This document shows positions 1 to 7,686 of a stretch of DNA of 12,902 bases, in pieces. Numbering within the stretch: the stretch's first letter is position 1; each line of letters begins with the position of its first letter. The stretch lies in NCBI GenBank assembly GCA_947304495.1, contig CAMZBG010000033.1, forward strand, positions 1-12,902. The letters run 5' to 3'. The notes under the pieces are model-generated. The model was not told the origin of the DNA. It was given only the letters and a program-made list of their open reading frames with translations, and made no database searches. The stretch is from an uncultured Clostridia bacterium (GTDB lineage Bacteria; Bacillota_I; Bacilli_A; RF39; UBA660). Made by a program: the position numbers and the translations under genes.

Positions 1-3000
1 CGATAACTTATGCAACCGGTGTCTTAAAAGTAAATAAAAAGAGCTTAACACCAACCGTAAGCTCATGTAGTAACAAAATATATGATGGTGGAACTTCTGC
101 AAGTTGTACCATAACTGTAGCTACAATTGTAACAGGTGATACGGTAACAGCAAGTGGAACATGTACATTTGCAGATAAGAATGTCGGAACTGGTAAAACA
201 GTAAGCTGTACAAGTATTGCCTTAGCTGGAGCAAGTTCAGGTAACTATACATTAAGTACAACATCAGCATCAAAGACAAGTGCCGCTAATATTACTAAAT
301 ATAAGCCAACACTTGCTACAAGTGCTGCTTCAGGAACTGTTACCGCCTTAAGCACAAATTCATTTACCGCAACACCAACTACAATTAGTTCATGTGTTGG
401 AACATTGACAGCAACAAGTGCAAGCACATCATTGGTAACATTATCTACTGCAGAGACTGGCACCTATGCCGCAACAGCAAGCTTCAGTAGTGCTGCATCA
501 GGTAGTGCAAAAACAATATATTATAAAGGTGTATCATACACAACTGGAAATAATATAACAGTAAGTTATGTACCTACGGATACGAGTAACTGTGACAGTG
601 CCGATACAACGACATTTAGTGCTGCAGTCAATAGAATACCAGCTTCTAGTATAACCATAAGTCTTTCTCCAAAAACAGCAATATATACAGGAAGTGCAGT
701 AGCAGCTAATACGGCAAGCGCTACGGTAAATAATAGTGCAGTAACTTTAAGTTATACATATAATTACTATACAAGTGAAAGTAATTGTAATAGTAATACT
801 AGTGGTAAAACCACAGTACCTTCAAGTGTTGGTGCATACTATGTAAAGGCTGTATCAACTCAAACAGGAGTATATGCAAGTGCAAGTAGTTCATGTATAG
901 CACATAATATAACCAATGCAACTATTACCTTTGATGCCACAACTAATGGTGGAACACTATCTGGAAATAGTCCATTATATGCAAGAACTGGTTCACCAGA
1001 CATTTATACAACTCTAACTGGTTCTGAAACAGGAACAGTTCCAACAGCAACCAAATCACCATATACATTCCAAGGATGGTATACATATGCAACAAATGGT
1101 ACTAAAGTATTGAATGATGATGGTAGTTTCACTGGAACAGCTGTAACTGGTTATACAGATGGAACTAGTTGGACATTAACTGAAAATAAAACATTGTATG
1201 CACAATTTATATTCGAAGATGAAATAACTGGTCCAACAATTAGTTACCAAAATAATGTTGTAACGAATGGATTGGTAGCTCAATTAGATGGTAGAAACAC
1301 TACAGGTAATGGACATGGAGGAACAACAACATGGAAAGATCTAAGTGGAAACAATAATGATCTTTCACTTGAAGGAGCTTATTTTGCTGAAAGCGGTATA
1401 TCATTGGATGGTAGTGATGCATGTGCCAAATTTGGTTCATCTTTAAATAGCAATTATATGACACTAGAAGCAACTTTTACCATTTCAACATTTGATGGCA
1501 TAAGGCAAGACATAATTATTAGTCATGAAGCCGGTGGATTTGGAATGTACATTACAGAAGATGGACTACTACGCACATCTTTCTATGACGGATCATCATA
1601 TAAAGAATTATTTTCACCAACAGCTATAATACCAAATACTACTTATTCAGCAAGTGCAACATATGATGGATCAACGCTTAAGTTATATATAAATGGTATG
1701 TTAGTAGCTTCTCAAAACTATAGTGGTACAATACATGCTCCAACGAGTGGTACTCCAATGGCCATTGGGGGTAATCCAACTTCAGCAGGAGACTGTAACG
1801 CATATATGCTTACTGGTACAATCTATTCGGCAAGAGTATACAATAGAGGTCTAACAGAAGCAGAAGTAAGGCAAAACTATAAAATGGATAAAATGAGTTT
1901 AAATAATGGATACGTCAATGGAACTCCTAACTTCACTTTAACAGGTGCTACATCATCAAATGATGTTATTGCTGGATATCAATATAGATTAAATAATGGT
2001 AATTGGAATAGTTATAATTCAAATAGTTTACCAACGATTACAACAGCTGGAAGCAATACAATAGATGCAAGAGCATATGATAATTATGATACGTATGGTT
2101 ATGAAGTAACAGATACAGTTCTACTAGATAATACTCCACCAACAGGTGCTCTAACCCTTGAAGCAAATGACGTAATTGAAGCTACACTATTAGCTACTGA
2201 TTCATTATCAGGAGTAAGACCGTGGTATGGATTTAAAGTATCAACAAGTAGTACATGTAATTCAAGTACGACTGGATTTACCGAAACGTCTTCAAATACA
2301 TATAATTTTACAATAACACAAGCAGGAACATACTATGTGTGTGTAAGATATGAAGATGAAGCAGGAAATATTAGTTATGCTGTAGAACAATCACCGGCTA
2401 CATATTTCCCATATACTGGCGATGTACAATCGTTTACAGCAACACAAGCAGGTTATTATAAAGTTGAAGCCTGGGGAGCACGAGGCGGTTTAGGAGGTAG
2501 AGGAGGTTATTCATCAGGATATATACAATTAGACCAAAATGACACCTTATATGTTTATGTTGGAGGTCTTGGTGGAGCTAATACGTCAGTCCAATCAAAT
2601 CCTGGAGGTTGGAATGGCGGTGGACCTGGAGGTAATCATGCCAATTCTAAGAGTTATGGTGGTGGTGGTGCTACCGATATTAGACTAACCAATGGCTCAT
2701 GGAATGATGCAACGTCGCTTAATTCCAGAATAATGGTAGCCGGCGGTGGCGGTGGAATATTCAAACATAATAGCAATACATATAGCAACTTATATGGTGG
2801 TGTTGGTGGCACATTAGTTGCTGGAGGTGGTACATCTAGTTATAGTGACGCAAATACAACAGCATCTGCTAAGTCAACTGGTGGCACACAAGTATCAGGA
2901 GGTATAAGCAACAGCAGCGTAGCGGGTAGAAATGGTTCATTCGGTTATGCGCCACAAACAGCGACTACTGCTTTTGGTGGCGGTGGCGGTAGTGGATACT

Positions 3001-4817
3001 ACGGCGGATCAACTGGATATGGTAAAGGTGGCGGTGGCGGTTCATCTTTCATATCAGGCTATGCTGGAGTTAATGCTATCAATTCATCTAGAACACACAC
3101 TAATAACACACTACACTATAGTGGAGAGAAATTCATAGATGGTCAAATGTTACCTGGTGCTTGGAGCAATGATGGAAAAGCTAAAATTACTTACTATGGA
3201 ACATCAGAACCAAATAGGATAAATTCAAACTTAACTAATAGTAATGTTAGATATATTAAAGATTGTATGAATGGAAATTCAGTTAATAGCTATGGTAATC
3301 ATTGGACAGAAATACAAGCTATAGACACGTCAGGGGTAAATGTTGCTCTTGGAAAAACAGTTTCTGGTGCTACTACTAGTTCATTAATTGTTGATGGAGA
3401 TATTGACTCTGCTAATTATATTGGCACTGGTACCGGAAACCAATGCGTTACTGTCGACTTAGGAAGCGTATATTCTTCTTTAAATGAAATAGCGGTATGG
3501 CACTATTATACTGATGGCAGAACATATAATGATAATACAACATATGTATCTACAGATAATAGTAATTGGACTGAAGTTATTTATCATTCATCACCAGAGT
3601 CTGCAAATGGTAAAAGAATTAATGCTTGGCATAATGAGGACACAACTTCTCCTGCCAATGCATCAATTAGTAGTACTGATACATTAAAGTCAACAAATCA
3701 AACAGCGACTTTATCATGTAGTGATGATGTGGGTATAGTAAGTTATTATTGGGGTATTGGTGCACCAACTGAAGAAAGTGAATGGTGGAATATATCACCA
3801 AGAACAACAATGAATATCGAAAGAAACGTATCTTCTGCTGGTACATACTATTTAGTTTGTAAGGATTATACAGGAAACGTTTCAACTGCTGCAACGATAA
3901 CATATAATAGTTATAAGGTTAATAATATGTTAAACACTTATACTGCTGATGAAGCTGTGCATACAAGCTCAAACTATACTCAAGCATCAACATACACATA
4001 TATAGCACCATATGGTACTACATTAGTTTGGTCTAGTGTTTATACAATTCCAACTTATTCACAAGCTAATAGATTCATTGGTTATAGTTCTGGAGCAGCA
4101 TCAGGAACCAATGTAACACCTAGCACTTTAAGTGTACAACTAAGCAGTAATGCAACATATTCATTGTGGTTTACACGCAATAAATTATATATAAGATATA
4201 AAGTGCGTAGTGGAGAAACTTGGACCAGAGGTTCTGGATGCTCTACTTGTGTTAAAGATAGTGATGGCTATATTAGAAGAAATGGCTCCAGTGGAAGTAT
4301 AAACTATACTACGCTTAAAGGTGGTGGAACCATTACAAACTTAAACTTAGTTAACTGGGATGGAACTAACTGGAAAATTACTAAATCAGGAAAAACTGCA
4401 ACTTCTGGTAAAGAGTGGATTTGTACTGCCGGCTGTAAAACATCTGGATACACCTTAACTGATGAAACTATCGCATCAATTAATTCAGAAACTATATGTG
4501 ACCATAGTACAAAGAATTGTTACATTGATTTATCCGTAAACTGGGCATCTACGAAAACATGTCGTCATGCCCTAGACGATTGTACAAGTGGTTATGCTTA
4601 TAATTTTGCTACAGCATGTTACGCTTATAGTGCCCCATGTATTAATAGCACTGGCGGTGGAACTGCTACAGGATGTGCGTGCAGTGGAATAGTCTATGCT
4701 GGTGCATGTTACAGATACATTTCTGCATACAACGCATGTAAACAAGGTACTAAATCGGGTAACTATTGTTACTTATACAATCAGACAAGTTGTCCTAGTG
4801 GATGGACCGCGGTATGA
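1..4817 (+). CDS. Large secreted mosaic adhesin-like protein, 5' end outside window
   Basis: The frame is open from base 3, so the true start lies upstream; a TTG at 405 is merely internal. About 1,604 residues are visible, ending at tandem TGA TGA. Domains by base position: YDG-like repeat with motif KIYDG (about 90-300); Ig/MBG-like segments (300-915, motif IYTGSAV); InlB/Listeria-Bacteroides-type repeat ending LTENKTLYAQF (918-1208); LamG-like concanavalin fold (about 1266-1890, motifs LKLYINGMLV and ARVYNRGLTEAEV); two Ig-like domains around DNTPPTG (1910-2365); glycine-rich domain of the ALK/LTK type (2409-3200, motif GGGGATDIRL); discoidin/F5-8C-like (3210-3590, motif NHWTEIQA); a further Ig-like domain (3640-3905); then a C-terminus with 16 Cys (4236-4814). 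Such domains bind glycans or host and matrix surfaces. No LPXTG motif or terminal membrane helix is visible. Codon use (ACA, GCA, AGT, GGT) and higher GC differ from the neighbours, as expected for a Thr/Ser/Gly-rich exported protein. The precise ligand is unknown. Confidence 0.9.
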   Translation, partial: ITYATGVLKVNKKSLTPTVSSCSNKIYDGGTSASCTITVATIVTGDTVTASGTCTFADKNVGTGKTVSCTSIALAGASSGNYTLSTTSASKTSAANITKYKPTLATSAASGTVTALSTNSFTATPTTISSCVGTLTATSASTSLVTLSTAETGTYAATASFSSAASGSAKTIYYKGVSYTTGNNITVSYVPTDTSNCDSADTTTFSAAVNRIPASSITISLSPKTAIYTGSAVAANTASATVNNSAVTLSYTYNYYTSESNCNSNTSGKTTVPSSVGAYYVKAVSTQTGVYASASSSCIAHNITNATITFDATTNGGTLSGNSPLYARTGSPDIYTTLTGSETGTVPTATKSPYTFQGWYTYATNGTKVLNDDGSFTGTAVTGYTDGTSWTLTENKTLYAQFIFEDEITGPTISYQNNVVTNGLVAQLDGRNTTGNGHGGTTTWKDLSGNNNDLSLEGAYFAESGISLDGSDACAKFGSSLNSNYMTLEATFTISTFDGIRQDIIISHEAGGFGMYITEDGLLRTSFYDGSSYKELFSPTAIIPNTTYSASATYDGSTLKLYINGMLVASQNYSGTIHAPTSGTPMAIGGNPTSAGDCNAYMLTGTIYSARVYNRGLTEAEVRQNYKMDKMSLNNGYVNGTPNFTLTGATSSNDVIAGYQYRLNNGNWNSYNSNSLPTITTAGSNTIDARAYDNYDTYGYEVTDTVLLDNTPPTGALTLEANDVIEATLLATDSLSGVRPWYGFKVSTSSTCNSSTTGFTETSSNTYNFTITQAGTYYVCVRYEDEAGNISYAVEQSPATYFPYTGDVQSFTATQAGYYKVEAWGARGGLGGRGGYSSGYIQLDQNDTLYVYVGGLGGANTSVQSNPGGWNGGGPGGNHANSKSYGGGGATDIRLTNGSWNDATSLNSRIMVAGGGGGIFKHNSNTYSNLYGGVGGTLVAGGGTSSYSDANTTASAKSTGGTQVSGGISNSSVAGRNGSFGYAPQTATTAFGGGGGSGYYGGSTGYGKGGGGGSSFISGYAGVNAINSSRTHTNNTLHYSGEKFIDGQMLPGAWSNDGKAKITYYGTSEPNRINSNLTNSNVRYIKDCMNGNSVNSYGNHWTEIQAIDTSGVNVALGKTVSGATTSSLIVDGDIDSANYIGTGTGNQCVTVDLGSVYSSLNEIAVWHYYTDGRTYNDNTTYVSTDNSNWTEVIYHSSPESANGKRINAWHNEDTTSPANASISSTDTLKSTNQTATLSCSDDVGIVSYYWGIGAPTEESEWWNISPRTTMNIERNVSSAGTYYLVCKDYTGNVSTAATITYNSYKVNNMLNTYTADEAVHTSSNYTQASTYTYIAPYGTTLVWSSVYTIPTYSQANRFIGYSSGAASGTNVTPSTLSVQLSSNATYSLWFTRNKLYIRYKVRSGETWTRGSGCSTCVKDSDGYIRRNGSSGSINYTTLKGGGTITNLNLVNWDGTNWKITKSGKTATSGKEWICTAGCKTSGYTLTDETIASINSETICDHSTKNCYIDLSVNWASTKTCRHALDDCTSGYAYNFATACYAYSAPCINSTGGGTATGCACSGIVYAGACYRYISAYNACKQGTKSGNYCYLYNQTSCPSGWTAV

Positions 4818-4844
4818 TGATTTGTTTAGCAAACTGATTGAATT

Positions 4845-4875
4845 GAGTTGATATGAAAATATCAACTCTTTTCTT
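4845..4875 (+). terminator. Intrinsic terminator after the adhesin gene
   Basis: Perfect 10-bp hairpin GAGTTGATAT / ATATCAACTC with a GAAA tetraloop, followed by TTTTCTT. It lies 28 bases after the TGA stop and separates the adhesin transcript from the next gene. Confidence 0.92.
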
Positions 4876-4907
4876 ATAAAAAGAAATAATAATTTTCAAT
4901 GTTTTAG

Positions 4908-4936
4908 TTGAAAAAAATTAATATTTTTGTTATGAT
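4908..4936 (+). promoter_or_regulatory. Sigma-A-type promoter for the SipW-type protein gene
   Basis: TTGAAA at 4908-4913, exactly 17 bases of A/T-rich spacer, TATGAT at 4931-4936. Transcription would start near 4943, leaving a leader of only about 18 bases carrying the ribosome site TAGGTGG ahead of the ATG at 4961. The terminator just upstream supports an independent transcription unit. Confidence 0.75.
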
Positions 4937-4960
4937 TAATTAAGAGTAGGTGGTATAGCC

Positions 4961-5698
4961 ATGGAAAATAACAAAAGAAATAAATTACTTTTAGGTGTAC
5001 TTGTCATGATTGCTTTAGTAATCCTTGTTTTAGTTGGCTCTACATATGCCTATTTCTCAATTAGTGCTACAAGTAATGAGAATGCTGTTTCTGTTGGAGC
5101 TGCTGAATTTAAACTAGAACTTGAAGAAGATACTGATTTAATAAAAGGTAATGTTATACCATCTATTGAACAATATGTCGATATTGCTAGTAAAAGGGTA
5201 GATAATCAAGGTAATTTCTTAAAACCATATACAGAAAATAATAACTTAGTAACTGCAGGAACTGCCTGTATAGATGATAATTTATATGCTATTTGTAGTA
5301 TGTATACATTTACCGTCATTAATCGTATGACTGATACTGATATACCTCTATATATTACTTTAAATCCATCGGTTAATACCTTTCAAAACTTATATTATAA
5401 AGTCCTTGATAGCAGTTTAAATGAAGTTATTAGTGCAACTCCGTTAGTAGATGATAGTGCTACTAATAACGGCGTTATTTCTCCAGAAGTATTGACCAAT
5501 ATTAATACTACTTTAACAAGAGCTAGCAATAGTACTACTCCAAGTACGGTAAAATATACTATCGTATTATGGATTATGGAAAATGGTGAAAACCAGAATA
5601 ATACCGATGGTGGCAGTGAATTTGCCGCTACATTAAACATTCAATCTAGTGCCTCTGATGGTACTGGTATTACCGGAAAATTCACAATGTCTGGTTAA
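4961..5698 (+). CDS. SipW-dependent-type signal-peptide protein (TasA/CalY-like class)
   Basis: A 245-residue exported protein. The N-terminus is a short Lys/Arg/Asn head (residues 1-8), a hydrophobic core of about 19 residues, then GSTYAYFS. The T-x-AYFS block is typical of signal peptides cleaved by the SipW-type signal peptidase in TasA, CalY/camelysin and many uncultured Bacilli surface proteins. The rest looks like a beta-rich extracellular domain with a Cys pair (TACIDDNLYAIC), possibly a disulfide, followed by YTFTVINR. There is no second membrane segment or sorting signal. Members of this class form matrix fibres or are released, but sequence divergence prevents naming it TasA. No sipW gene is in the window, so the peptidase must be encoded elsewhere. 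It has its own promoter and no clear terminator before the aspS promoter. Start: the ATG at 4961 follows TAGGTGG at a good distance and is the first residue of the signal peptide. Confidence 0.85.
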   Translation: MENNKRNKLLLGVLVMIALVILVLVGSTYAYFSISATSNENAVSVGAAEFKLELEEDTDLIKGNVIPSIEQYVDIASKRVDNQGNFLKPYTENNNLVTAGTACIDDNLYAICSMYTFTVINRMTDTDIPLYITLNPSVNTFQNLYYKVLDSSLNEVISATPLVDDSATNNGVISPEVLTNINTTLTRASNSTTPSTVKYTIVLWIMENGENQNNTDGGSEFAATLNIQSSASDGTGITGKFTMSG

Positions 5699-5702
5699 TT
5701 AC

Positions 5703-5730
5703 TTGCAAAGTATAAAAAAAGTGATATAAT
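5703..5730 (+). promoter_or_regulatory. Promoter for the aspS T-box transcript
   Basis: TTGCAA at 5703-5708, a 16-base spacer and a perfect TATAAT at 5725-5730, preceded by TG one base upstream (extended -10, TGATATAAT). The predicted start near 5736-5738 coincides with the first base of the leader's first hairpin, so the leader appears complete and very short. Confidence 0.8.
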
Positions 5731-5735
5731 AATAT

Positions 5736-5859
5736 CGTGTTTCGGTTTATGAGTGACACATAAGCATTAACGAACAAAGACAAATTAATAATTAAAATGA
5801 GCGCACGAAAGTGAAATAAGGTGGCACCGCGGGTATTCCGTCCTTATATATATCTTTTT
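5736..5859 (+). promoter_or_regulatory. T-box riboswitch leader of aspS, compact form
   Basis: The T-box core AAGGTGGCACCGCGG is at 5818-5832 and fits the family consensus. Antiterminator-type fold: ATAAGG (5816-5821) pairs CCTTAT (5842-5847), the TGGCACC bulge (5822-5828) would take the tRNA acceptor end, and GCGG (5829-5832) pairs CCGT (5838-5841). A small Stem III-like hairpin CAC-GAAA-GTG lies just before it (5804-5813). Only about 80 bases separate the predicted start from the T-box core, too short for a normal ~100-nt Stem I plus the downstream elements. The 5' hairpin has a 7-bp upper helix (5745-5751 with 5759-5765) and a 7-base loop AGTGACA whose GAC (5755-5757) is an Asp codon. It should sense uncharged tRNA-Asp and control aspS. 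No clear GC-rich terminator follows, so control may be at translation. T-box identity is nearly certain; the details are inference. Confidence 0.93.
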
Positions 5860-5875
5860 GTGCTTTTTATTTTTT

Positions 5876-5890
5876 GGAGGGATGATAATG
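5876..5890 (+). promoter_or_regulatory. Ribosome site that sets the aspS start
   Basis: GGAGGG (5876-5881) is followed by ATG ATA ATG in frame. The first ATG (5882) abuts the Shine-Dalgarno and is too close; the second (5888) has a 6-base gap, so 5888 is the likely start. The site can pair with TCCGTCC (5837-5843), the 3' side of the T-box antiterminator, with one G-G mismatch. Confidence 0.75.
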
Positions 5891-7627
5891 AAAGAAAATA
5901 TTTACAGAAATGTCTACTGTGGTAATGTAGATGCCAGTTATGTTGACAAAGAAGTCAGATTAGCTGGTTGGATTAATTCAATTAGAAATTTAGGAGGTTT
6001 ATTGTTTATCACTTTAAGAGATGAAACTGGAATCGTCCAATTAATAAGTGAAGAAGTAGATAAATATATAAATATCAATAGAGAAAGTACAGTCACCGTA
6101 ACTGGTACTGTTAGAAAAAGAACACCTGATATGGTAAATAAAAACATGAAAACTGGTGAAATTGAAGTCTTAATTAGCTCTTTAGAAGTACTAGGTGAAT
6201 GTGAAAATGTCTTACCATTTGAAATATCTAGAAGTAAAGAATCTTTTGAAGATACTAGATTAAAATATCGCTACCTTGATTTAAGAAATCCAGAAGTTCA
6301 TGAAAATATCTTATTTAGAAGTAAAGTAATTGACTTTATTAGAAATGAAATGAAAGATTTAGGTTTTACCGAAATTCAAACTCCAATAATTACTGCCACT
6401 TCACCTGAAGGTGCAAGAGATTTTATAGTTCCATCAAGAAAATTTAAAGGTAAATTTTATGCTTTACCACAAGCACCTCAAATATTTAAACAATTACTAA
6501 TGGTATCTGGATTTAATCGTTATTTCCAAATAGCTCCGTGTTTCAGAGATGAAGATCCAAGAAGTGATAGATTATATGGTGAATTTTATCAATTAGACTT
6601 TGAAATGTCTTTTGTAACTGAAGAAGATGTCTATGAAGTAGGACAAAAAGTCTTCTATGATATCTTTACTAAATTTGGTAATAAAGAAGTTAGCTCTATA
6701 CCATTTAAAAGAATACCATATGATACATCTATGCTAAAATATGGAACCGATAAACCGGATTTAAGAAATCCATTAGTAATTGAAGACATATCTGATATTT
6801 TAAATAAGAGTGATTTTGAGCCATTTAAAAATACTACTGTTAGAGCTATTAAAGTAGATAAAATAGAAAAATCTAACTCTTGGTATAAAGAAATGGAAGA
6901 ATATGTTAAATCAATTGGTGGTATTCTTGGATATATCAAAGTTAATGAAGATGGTACATTTAAATCTAGTTTAGATAAATTCTTTAATGATGAAGTAAGA
7001 AATGAATTAAAACAAAGATTAAATTTAGTACCTGGTAATGTTGTCTTTATTATTGCTGATAAAGATAAATGTGCTAAATTAATGGGTAATCTTCGCATTA
7101 AATTAGGTAATGAATTAGATCTAATAGATAAAACTAAATACGAATTTTGTATTATCAATGATTTTCCATTCTATGAAAAGAATGAAGAAACAGGTAACAT
7201 AGAATTCTCTCATAATCCATTCTCAATGCCACAAGGTGGTCTAGAGGCCCTAAATAATAAAGATCCATATGAAATTAAAGCTTATCAGTATGATTTCGTA
7301 TGTAATGGTTATGAGATGGCTTCTGGTGGTGTTAGAAATCACAGCCCTGAAATTCTAAGAAAAGCTTTTGAAATAGCTGGTTATAATGAAGAAGTAGTAA
7401 AACAAAAATTCCCATCACTATATGAAGCATTTAAATATGGAGCGCCTCCACATGCTGGTATGGCTCCAGGTATCGATAGAATTCTAATGCTCTTAAAAGA
7501 TGAAGAAAATATTCGTGAAATGGTTGCTTTCCCATTAGGTGCTAATGGTGCCGATCAGATGATGGGTTGTCCTGGAGAAGTATTTGAATATCAATTAAGA
7601 GAAACACATATCAAAATTAGAGATTAA
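5888..7627 (+). CDS. aspS: Aspartyl-tRNA synthetase
   Basis: Class IIb aminoacyl-tRNA synthetase that charges tRNA-Asp in the cytoplasm; 579 residues, close to the usual bacterial ~590. An OB-fold anticodon-binding domain comes first (about 1-105, GWINSIRNLGG at 27-37). The catalytic domain has motif 1 around 158-172 (GFTEIQTPIITATSPEGARD), motif 2 at 219-233 (FRDEDPRSDRLYGEF, then QLDFEMSF) and motif 3 at 524-532 (GMAPGIDRI). The bacterial GAD-type insertion lies about 285-420. The motif 2 form with GEFYQLDFEMSF and the GMAPG form of motif 3 resemble what I recall of the alphaproteobacterial-type enzyme more than the E. coli type. Leu35 sits where E. coli has Leu30, a position linked to tRNA-Asp-only charging, so a discriminating enzyme is possible but unproven. 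It is preceded by a T-box leader and followed at once by a terminator, so it is monocistronic. Confidence 0.97.
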   Translation: MKENIYRNVYCGNVDASYVDKEVRLAGWINSIRNLGGLLFITLRDETGIVQLISEEVDKYININRESTVTVTGTVRKRTPDMVNKNMKTGEIEVLISSLEVLGECENVLPFEISRSKESFEDTRLKYRYLDLRNPEVHENILFRSKVIDFIRNEMKDLGFTEIQTPIITATSPEGARDFIVPSRKFKGKFYALPQAPQIFKQLLMVSGFNRYFQIAPCFRDEDPRSDRLYGEFYQLDFEMSFVTEEDVYEVGQKVFYDIFTKFGNKEVSSIPFKRIPYDTSMLKYGTDKPDLRNPLVIEDISDILNKSDFEPFKNTTVRAIKVDKIEKSNSWYKEMEEYVKSIGGILGYIKVNEDGTFKSSLDKFFNDEVRNELKQRLNLVPGNVVFIIADKDKCAKLMGNLRIKLGNELDLIDKTKYEFCIINDFPFYEKNEETGNIEFSHNPFSMPQGGLEALNNKDPYEIKAYQYDFVCNGYEMASGGVRNHSPEILRKAFEIAGYNEEVVKQKFPSLYEAFKYGAPPHAGMAPGIDRILMLLKDEENIREMVAFPLGANGADQMMGCPGEVFEYQLRETHIKIRD

Positions 7628-7650
7628 TTGAATAATTAGTCTCTTTTTTT
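7619..7650 (+). terminator. Terminator overlapping the aspS stop codon
   Basis: An 11-bp hairpin: AGAGATTAATT pairs AATTAGTCTCT through one T-G wobble, with loop GAAT, followed by a run of T to 7650. Its left arm starts at 7619, within the last sense codons, and includes the TAA stop (7625-7627), an economical arrangement. Confidence 0.9.
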
Positions 7651-7651
7651 C

Positions 7652-7680
7652 TTGTATAAAATATCATACTTTGATATAAT
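7652..7680 (+). promoter_or_regulatory. Promoter of the structured leader RNA / PDDEXK unit
   Basis: TTGTAT at 7652-7657, a 17-base spacer, TATAAT at 7675-7680, with an extended TGA before the -10. The predicted start near 7687 is the first base of an 8-bp hairpin. Confidence 0.75.
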
Positions 7681-7686
7681 CAAATT

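Noticed and set aside
2932..3138. Alternative-frame open stretch within the glycine-rich domain
   Set aside because: Low-complexity GGT/GGC repeats of the adhesin keep other frames open; there is no ribosome site or plausible protein.
4815..4829. Possible use of the Mycoplasma-type code (TGA as Trp), which would extend the adhesin to the TAG at 4827-4829 and the nuclease past 8719
   Set aside because: All Trp positions in aspS, the ddl-like gene and the others are TGG and no conserved gene has an in-frame TGA, so TGA is read as stop.
5816..5859. Reading the ATAAGG...CCTTAT hairpin plus T run as an ordinary terminator
   Set aside because: The stem is the T-box antiterminator itself (TGGCACC bulge, GCGG/CCGT upper helix), and several A/T bases separate it from the T run.
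5858..5887. aspS start ten codons earlier (MCFLFFGGMIM...)
   Set aside because: That stretch is the T-rich leader and the ribosome site itself; GGAGGG is positioned for the ATG at 5888.
6655..7158. Long reverse-strand open frame inside aspS (and similar ones at 8819-9112, 9248-9568 and 12590-12880)
   Set aside because: These are mirror frames of A/T-rich conserved genes, without ribosome sites or recognisable products.
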